Assembly: GCF_003289965.1 (NCBI RefSeq)
Contig: NZ_QMBQ01000014.1
Coordinates: 30,970 to 94,969, forward strand
Source: Mesorhizobium atlanticum
GTDB lineage: Bacteria > Pseudomonadota > Alphaproteobacteria > Rhizobiales > Rhizobiaceae
Direction of reading: 5' to 3'
DNA: 64,000 nucleotides
Shown here: positions 59,236 to 64,000 of the stretch, piece after piece
Layout: the number at the start of each line of letters is the position of its first letter
Position numbering within the stretch: the stretch's first letter is position 1
Program-made: the position numbers and the translations under genes
The notes under the pieces: model-generated
Databases searched by the model: none
Told to the model about the DNA's origin: nothing
What the model saw: only the letters and a program-made list of their open reading frames with translations

Positions 59236-60045
59236 TCAGTTCGACAACAGGCGATTGATATTGCTCTCGCCGATGAGCGTGCGTGTGACCCCGCCGAAGG
59301 CCCATTCCCGCAGCCGGCTGTGACCATAGGCGCCGGAGACGATCAGATCGGCGTGGATTGAGCGCGCAAACGCCGCCAGCCTGCCGCCATCCGCATCGCC
59401 GGCGATCACTTCGGTTCGCGCCATCACGCCATGCTGTTCCAGAAAGACCGCGACGTCGGCGAGGCTGTTTCGCACATCCTCCCCGGACTCGGTTTCCATC
59501 GTGGCGACGACCACCTCGTTGGCCTTGGTTAGAAACGGCAGGGAATCCGATAGGGCTCTTCGCGCTTCCCGGCTGTCCTTCCAGGCGACAAGGACGGTCT
59601 TGCCCAGGAGGTGCTCGGCATTGCCCGCGGTGACCAGCACAGGGCGACCGGCGCCGAGCACGAGGCTTCCAACGTCGACGGCGCGGAAGACATCCTCCCC
59701 GCCATCGGAGGTCACGATGAGATCGGCTGAGCGGGCCGCAAGGCCGAGGGCGCGGGTCGGTCCGCAGATGTATTGCGTCCATTCGCTGCTGACCGAGCCC
59801 GGGACGAGCTTCTCGAAGATATCGCGCAATCCGGCAAGGCGCTTCTCGATCTCGGTGCGCTGGATCTGCATGACCTCGCCTTCGTAGACCAGGCCCTCTC
59901 CCGTGGACACCAAAGGCGGAACGTCGGCTGCGGCAAGGCCGACGAGGTGAGCATCGAAGCGCTGCGCCAGTTCCGCCGCCAGCTTCACGACCGGCGCGGG
60001 GTCTGTATCAACGGCCAGATTGACGATTATCGTTTTATAGGACAT
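59236..60045 (-). CDS. universal stress protein, two UspA domains
   Basis: 269 residues, RBS GAGG. First Usp domain MSYKTIIVNLAVDTDPAPVVKLAAELAQRFDAHLVG, second from GKTVLVAWKDSREARRALSDSL to the ATP-binding signature LIVSGAYGHSRLREWAFGGVTRTL. Homologous in architecture to 16746-17582. The upstream FixK box is 69 bp away; the gene precedes mgtA in the same transcript. Confidence 0.93.
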   Translation of the reverse strand: MSYKTIIVNLAVDTDPAPVVKLAAELAQRFDAHLVGLAAADVPPLVSTGEGLVYEGEVMQIQRTEIEKRLAGLRDIFEKLVPGSVSSEWTQYICGPTRALGLAARSADLIVTSDGGEDVFRAVDVGSLVLGAGRPVLVTAGNAEHLLGKTVLVAWKDSREARRALSDSLPFLTKANEVVVATMETESGEDVRNSLADVAVFLEQHGVMARTEVIAGDADGGRLAAFARSIHADLIVSGAYGHSRLREWAFGGVTRTLIGESNINRLLSN

Positions 60046-60107
60046 GCAGGCACCTCGCCCGGAAAGCGGAATGCCTTGTCACTTGCATTGTGCGAGCCTG
60101 GGGCGCC

Positions 60108-60121
60108 TTGATACAGATCAA
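60108..60121. promoter_or_regulatory. FixK/FNR box (TTGATACAGATCAA)
   Basis: Perfect half-sites (TTGAT and ATCAA); 69 bp before Usp (minus) and 94 bp before fixL (plus). Confidence 0.85.
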
Positions 60122-60208
60122 ATCGTCACAGCGGTGCGGCTGTTTGGCGGGCGGAATGATGAGTGCCAAATCGGCGATCGCTGCTGTTTCTCGATCCGGA
60201 GACCGCTC

Positions 60209-61786
60209 GTGAGCAAGACGGAACAGGGCCGGCCAGAAGCAGCCAGAGCATCGCCACTGGCCGTCGACAGCTTGCCGGACCACGAGCTTCTCGCCCTGAT
60301 GTTCGACCAAGCTCCGGGTTTCATGACCTTGCTCAGCGAGCCGGGCCATGTCTTTCAGCTGACCAACGCCGCTTACCAGCGCTTGATCGGCCATCGGCAG
60401 GTCATAGGCAAGTCGGTTCGCGAGGCCTTGCCTGAACTCGAGGGTCAGGGATTCTTCGAATTGCTCGATCGCGTCAGCCAAACCGGCGAGCCCTATGTCG
60501 GCCGCAATGCCAAGATCATCCTGCGCAATGTCCAAACCGGCCTTGCGGAGGAGAGTATCCTGGACTTCGTCTACCAGCCCGTCAGGGCCAGGGATGGCCA
60601 GATCACCGCAATCTTTGTTCAGGGCACCGACGTCAGCGACCTGTCGTTCGCCAATGCCGCGCTGCAGCTGCGTGAGGATCACCTGCGTTCGATCCTGGCG
60701 ACGGTTCCCGATGCGATGATCGTCATCGACGAAGGCGCCAACATCCAATCCTTCAGCACGGCGGCCGAGACGCTGTTTGGCTACAAGGCCGGCGAAGTCG
60801 TCGGGCAAAACGTCAAGATGCTGATGCCCTCGCCGTACCGGGAGGAGCACGACATATACATACAGCGTTACCTGACGACCGGAGAACGCCGCATTATCGG
60901 GCTCGGCAGAACGGTAACCGGGATGCGCAAGGACGGCTCGACCTTTCCGATGGAACTCGCGGTCGGCGAAATGCATCCGGGAACGGGCCGTTTCTTTACC
61001 GGCTTCTGCCGCGACCTGACGGAGCGCCACAGAACGGAAGCCCGGATGCAGGAGCAGCAGCAGGAGCTCCTGCATATGGCGCGTTTCACCGCGCTCGGCG
61101 AAATGGCCTCCACATTGGCGCATGAGATAAACCAGCCTCTGACGGCAATCACGAACTACCTGAAGGGCAGCCGCCGTCTGCTCGAGAAGAGCAGGGACGA
61201 CAATGCCCCAATGTTGCGGGAAGCCGTCGAGAAGGCCGCCGAACAGGCCTTGCGCGCCGGCGACGTCATCCGTCGTCTCAGGGATTTTGTCGCCAGGGGC
61301 GAAAGCGAGCGCCAGGTCGAACGCCTGTCGGCGCTCATCGAGGACGCTTCATCGCTGGCTCTGGTCGGCGCCAGGGAGGCGGATGTGCGCGTCAGCTACG
61401 ATCTCGATCCGTCGGCCGAACTGGTCTTGACCGACCGGATCCAGATTGAGCAGGTCTTGCTGAACCTGATGAGAAACGCCGTGGAGGCCATGCAAGGCGC
61501 GCCCCGCCGGGAATTGCACGTCGTCACCAAGGCACGGCACGATGCAATGGTGGAGATCGGCGTGATCGACACCGGCCCAGGGTTGGCGCCCGAGGTTTCA
61601 GCCCAGCTTTTCCAGCCTTTCGTCACCACCAAGAAGCAGGGAATGGGAGTGGGCCTGTCCATTTGTCGCACTATCGTCGAGTCGCACGGTGGTCATATTT
61701 GGGCAGAGTCGATGCCCGGCGGGGGGACCGCGTTCCGGTTCACCTTGCGTGCCGTAGAGAAGGACGAGGTTGCCCGTGGCCAATGA
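60209..61786 (+). CDS. fixL: oxygen-sensing histidine kinase FixL
   Basis: 525 residues from GTG 60209 (GGAG upstream). Two PAS domains: an N-terminal one (about 30-145) and the heme PAS (about 155-280) with the FixL signature EEHDIYIQRYLTTGERRIIGLGRTVTG, which has the heme-ligand histidine and the arginine controlling ligand sensing. Then HisKA TLAHEINQPLTAI and HATPase GVGLSICRTIVESHGG. Soluble (no membrane helices seen), unlike the membrane FixL of S. meliloti. When oxygen leaves the heme it phosphorylates FixJ. Confidence 0.95.
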   Translation: MSKTEQGRPEAARASPLAVDSLPDHELLALMFDQAPGFMTLLSEPGHVFQLTNAAYQRLIGHRQVIGKSVREALPELEGQGFFELLDRVSQTGEPYVGRNAKIILRNVQTGLAEESILDFVYQPVRARDGQITAIFVQGTDVSDLSFANAALQLREDHLRSILATVPDAMIVIDEGANIQSFSTAAETLFGYKAGEVVGQNVKMLMPSPYREEHDIYIQRYLTTGERRIIGLGRTVTGMRKDGSTFPMELAVGEMHPGTGRFFTGFCRDLTERHRTEARMQEQQQELLHMARFTALGEMASTLAHEINQPLTAITNYLKGSRRLLEKSRDDNAPMLREAVEKAAEQALRAGDVIRRLRDFVARGESERQVERLSALIEDASSLALVGAREADVRVSYDLDPSAELVLTDRIQIEQVLLNLMRNAVEAMQGAPRRELHVVTKARHDAMVEIGVIDTGPGLAPEVSAQLFQPFVTTKKQGMGVGLSICRTIVESHGGHIWAESMPGGGTAFRFTLRAVEKDEVARGQ

Positions 61787-62387
61787 TGTCGTTCATGTCG
61801 TCGATGATGACGTCGATGTCCGCAAGTCGCTGGGTTTCCTTCTGGCGACAGCCGACTTTGCCGTGCGCCTGCATGAATCGGCCACCGCGTTCCTGGCACC
61901 GGAGCCGAAGGAGATCGACGGCTGCATCGTCACCGATGTGCGTATGCCCGGCATTGACGGCATCGAGTTCCTGCGGCAGTTGAGAGCACGCGGCCTGAGC
62001 GCGCCGGTGATTGTGATGACAGGCCATGCCGACGTTGCGCTCGCCGTCCAGGCGATGAAGGAAGGCGCTGCCGATTTCATCGAAAAGCCATTCGACGATC
62101 AGGTGCTCATCGACGCCATTCGTTCCGCGCTCGACCACCGAAGCCAGCCCGTCGCGGCGCACCCGCAATCAGTCGAGATTCGAAAGAATCTTGCGACGCT
62201 GTCGGAGCGGGAGCGCCAAGTGCTCGACGGCCTTGTTTCGGGACTGCCGAACAAGACGATTGCCTACGATCTCGGAATCAGCCCGCGGACCGTGGAAATC
62301 CATCGCGCCAATGTCATGAGCAAGATGGGCGCCAGCAGCCTCTCGCATCTGGTGCGCATGGCCTTGATCGCCGACCCGAAGAGCTAA
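61776..62387 (+). CDS. fixJ: response regulator FixJ
   Basis: 203 residues from GTG 61776 (GAGG upstream; TTG 61770 adds two residues). Receiver with VVDDDVDVRKSLGFLL, phospho-acceptor Asp in CIVTDVRMPGIDG, MTGHAD and EKPFDD; LuxR-type HTH with LSERERQVLDGLVSGLPNKTIAYDLGISPRTVEIHRANVMSKMGA. It overlaps the fixL stop. It activates fixK and related genes when phosphorylated. Confidence 0.95.
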   Translation: MANDVVHVVDDDVDVRKSLGFLLATADFAVRLHESATAFLAPEPKEIDGCIVTDVRMPGIDGIEFLRQLRARGLSAPVIVMTGHADVALAVQAMKEGAADFIEKPFDDQVLIDAIRSALDHRSQPVAAHPQSVEIRKNLATLSERERQVLDGLVSGLPNKTIAYDLGISPRTVEIHRANVMSKMGASSLSHLVRMALIADPKS

Positions 62388-62403
62388 GGCGCGTCGCGCT
62401 GAA

Positions 62404-62445
62404 ATGCGTGCCGCCCAGAAACGCCACACGGGGGGCGGCGCGCAT
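62404..62445. terminator. hairpin between convergent fixJ and the gene at 62445
   Basis: ATGCGTGCCGCCC and GGGCGGCGCGCAT pair over 13 bp (one G-T pair). No T-tract; it lies exactly between two convergent stops. Confidence 0.55.
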
Positions 62446-62660
62446 CAGTGCGGATTGTGCAGAGAACCAGGCTGGTGTTCCTCCGGATTCCAGACACGCC
62501 AGTGGGTCGGGCGGATGTCGACCCGCGCGCCGGTTGCGACATCCTTCCAGCCTGCCGGCGCCTTCTCACAGGGGAACACAAGCGCGTGCACGCCATCGTT
62601 GTCGATGACGGCCAGTTCGAGGTTGCGCCCGGACGGCGCGCTTGCGATCGGATTCCACAT
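62445..62660 (-). CDS. small conserved hypothetical protein
   Basis: 71 residues from ATG 62660: MWNPIASAPSGRNLELAVID, VHALVFPCEKAPAGWKDVATGARVDIRPTHWRVWNPEE. Soluble; the WxP-type motifs (IRPTHWRVW) are typical of small rhizobial proteins of unknown function (DUF551-like, unproven). A FixK-like half-perfect box lies 40 bp upstream. Longer start at 62837 would include the box and is not used. Confidence 0.6.
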   Translation of the reverse strand: MWNPIASAPSGRNLELAVIDNDGVHALVFPCEKAPAGWKDVATGARVDIRPTHWRVWNPEEHQPGSLHNPH

Positions 62661-62693
62661 TGGGCCAGTGTGATCGAAGATTCGCCTCGCGCT

Positions 62694-62707
62694 TTGATTT
62701 GAGTCAC
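62694..62707. promoter_or_regulatory. degenerate FixK/FNR box (TTGATTTGAGTCAC)
   Basis: TTGAT-N4-GTCAC: one half perfect, the other one base off. Centre 40 bp before the gene at 62445-62660. Confidence 0.4.
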
Positions 62708-62823
62708 ATTTTTCCGGCCAGGAGGTTCCCCGGCGCAAATCGGCGTCCATTGAACGAGCGTGGTTCGGGCAGTTGAAGCCGCTGTCAGTCGCATTGAAAC
62801 GGTCGCCGGAGAGGCGCCGCGAA

Positions 62824-62837
62824 TTGACATAGCTCAA
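62824..62837. promoter_or_regulatory. FixK/FNR box (TTGACATAGCTCAA)
   Basis: TTGAC-N4-CTCAA fits TTG(A/C)-N6-(T/G)CAA; centre 94 bp before hemA, so heme synthesis would rise with FixK/FnrN. Confidence 0.7.
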
Positions 62838-62924
62838 AGTGAAGTTCTCGCATGCCTCGTATGGTGTCGGCCAGGTAGGTCAACGCGTGACCCAAAACGG
62901 ATTTCGGCTGCACAGGAGCTCGAC

Positions 62925-64000
62925 ATGAATTACCAGCGGTTTTTCGAGGATGCGATCGACCAGCTCCACGCGGAGCGGCGCTACCGCGTCTTCGCCGACC
63001 TCGAGCGCATGGTGGGCAAGTTCCCGCGCGCCATCTGGCGTTCCAACGGCCGCGCCCAGGAAATCACCGTCTGGTGCTCCAACGACTATCTCGGCATGGG
63101 CCAGAACGAGGATGTGATTGCCGCCTTCCAGGCCGCTGCCGGCAAGATGGGCTCGGGCGCCGGCGGCACCCGCAACATCTCCGGCACCTCCAACCCGCTG
63201 GTCGAGCTCGAGCAGGAGATCTTCCGCCACAACGATGTCGCGCATCTGGAAAGCTTGCTTCAGGCTGCGGGCCGCGAGCGCGCCAAGCTGATCGTGTTCG
63301 AGAGCGTCTATTCGATGGACGGCGACATAGCGCCGATCAGGCAGATCGTCGAGCTGGCCGAGCGCTACAACGCCATGACCTATATCGACGAGGTGCATGC
63401 GGTGGGGATGTACGGACCGCGCGGCGGCGGCATCACCGAACGCGAGGGCCTGGCCGACCGCATCGACATCATCCAGGGCACGCTGGCCAAGGCGTTCGGC
63501 ACGCTCGGCGGCTACATCACCGGCACAAGTGCTGTGATCGACGCGGTGCGCTCCTATGCGCCGGGCTTCATCTTCACCACCGCGCTGCCGCCGGCGATTG
63601 CCGCAGCCACCACCGCCTCGATCCGCCACCTGAAGCGCTCGCAGGCCGAGCGCGACGCGCAGCAGCGCCAGGCCGCCAGAACCAAGCAGGTGCTTGCCGC
63701 GGCGGGCCTGCCGGTGATGGCATCGGCCACCCATATCGTGCCGGTGCTGGTCGGCGACCCCGAGCTCTGCAAGATGGCGAGCGACCGGCTGCTTGGCGTG
63801 CACGGCATCTATATCCAGCCGATCAACTATCCGACGGTGCCGCGCGGCACCGAGCGGCTGCGCATCACGCCGACACCGTTCCATTCGGACGCACTGATCG
63901 CCGAACTGCAGGACGCGCTGGTCGAGACCTGGGATGCGCTCGGCATCCCCTATGCCGGCTCCGGCCGTCCCGCCGTCGCCAAGACCGACCGCATCATTCC
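62925..64000 (+). CDS. hemA: 5-aminolevulinate synthase with an internal ~58-codon deletion (runs off window)
   Basis: ATG 62925 follows GGAG; the frame is open to the window end. HemA condenses glycine and succinyl-CoA, the first heme step in alphaproteobacteria. Conserved blocks: GNDYLGMG-like SNDYLGMGQ, GGTRNISGTSNPLVELEQE, FESVYSMDGDIAPI, YIDEVHAVGMYGPRGGG, the PLP lysine in GTLAKAFGTLGGY and INYPTVPRGTERLR. But residue E98 (63216-63218) is followed directly by IFRHND. In HemA of Rhodobacter capsulatus these are separated by 58 residues (100-157), including His142, which stacks on PLP. The reading frame is kept. Function is therefore doubtful; it may be a sequencing/assembly artefact or a non-functional copy. 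Confidence 0.9.
   Translation, partial: MNYQRFFEDAIDQLHAERRYRVFADLERMVGKFPRAIWRSNGRAQEITVWCSNDYLGMGQNEDVIAAFQAAAGKMGSGAGGTRNISGTSNPLVELEQEIFRHNDVAHLESLLQAAGRERAKLIVFESVYSMDGDIAPIRQIVELAERYNAMTYIDEVHAVGMYGPRGGGITEREGLADRIDIIQGTLAKAFGTLGGYITGTSAVIDAVRSYAPGFIFTTALPPAIAAATTASIRHLKRSQAERDAQQRQAARTKQVLAAAGLPVMASATHIVPVLVGDPELCKMASDRLLGVHGIYIQPINYPTVPRGTERLRITPTPFHSDALIAELQDALVETWDALGIPYAGSGRPAVAKTDRII

Overview
The window reads as chromosomal DNA of a Rhizobiales alphaproteobacterium, most likely Mesorhizobium or a close relative (inferred from gene content, not from a database search). Support comes from high GC, the block murA - DUF2948 - hisD - UPF0262 - low-molecular-weight phosphatase - infA - maf - yacG - tRNA-Phe, the symbiotic/microaerobic fixNOQP, fixGHIS and fixLJ genes, an alphaproteobacterial hemA (C4 pathway), and rhizobial-type palindromic intergenic repeats.

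Layout. (1) 1-9.3 kb, accessory: the end of a LysR regulator, secreted DUF302 and cupin proteins, an MFS transporter, a second LysR, two tandem paralogous 91-residue secreted proteins, a patatin-fold protein whose catalytic motifs are all altered, then a bufferin-type copper RiPP operon (bufA DUF2282 precursor, bufB DUF692/MNIO, bufC DUF2063, DoxX) and a flavodoxin-fold reductase. (2) 9.3-16.7 kb, core housekeeping, bounded by tRNA-Thr(GGT) and tRNA-Phe(GAA) and rich in palindromic repeats. (3) 16.7-62.9 kb, a long oxygen-limitation island. It holds two Crp/Fnr regulators (FixK-like, and FnrN with Fe-S cysteines), the oxygen sensor FixL with FixJ, the cbb3 oxidase and its copper/maturation genes, hemN, pseudoazurin, a K+ channel, phosphoketolase plus acetate kinase, an ADP-forming acyl-CoA synthetase/GNAT fusion, two universal stress proteins, three further metal or Mg transport ATPases/transporters, and redox proteins. 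I count 17 FixK/FNR-type 14-bp boxes (TTG[A/C]-N6-[T/G]CAA, one of them degenerate) in front of these genes, so most of the island is probably one low-oxygen regulon. (4) 50.1-56.4 kb, inside the island: a flavinylated electron-transfer module (FMN-binding protein, ApbE, and an NqrB/RnfD-like membrane domain fused to a ferredoxin-NAD reductase) facing a PepSY / response regulator / histidine kinase operon. (5) 62.9 kb to the end: hemA, running off the window.

How the parts work together (inference): low oxygen is sensed by FixL and FnrN; FixJ, FixK and FnrN then switch on high-affinity respiration (cbb3 oxidase, copper loading by FixI, heme supply by HemN and HemA), fermentative ATP formation through acetyl phosphate (Xfp-AckA), extracytoplasmic flavin and copper electron carriers, and stress or ion-homeostasis proteins.

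Most notable points: hemA as present lacks about 58 internal codons, including the cofactor-stacking histidine, while staying in frame; a patatin-like pseudoenzyme; a tandem family of small secreted proteins next to the bufferin operon; the flavinylation module paired with a PepSY two-component system; and the dense FixK-box island.
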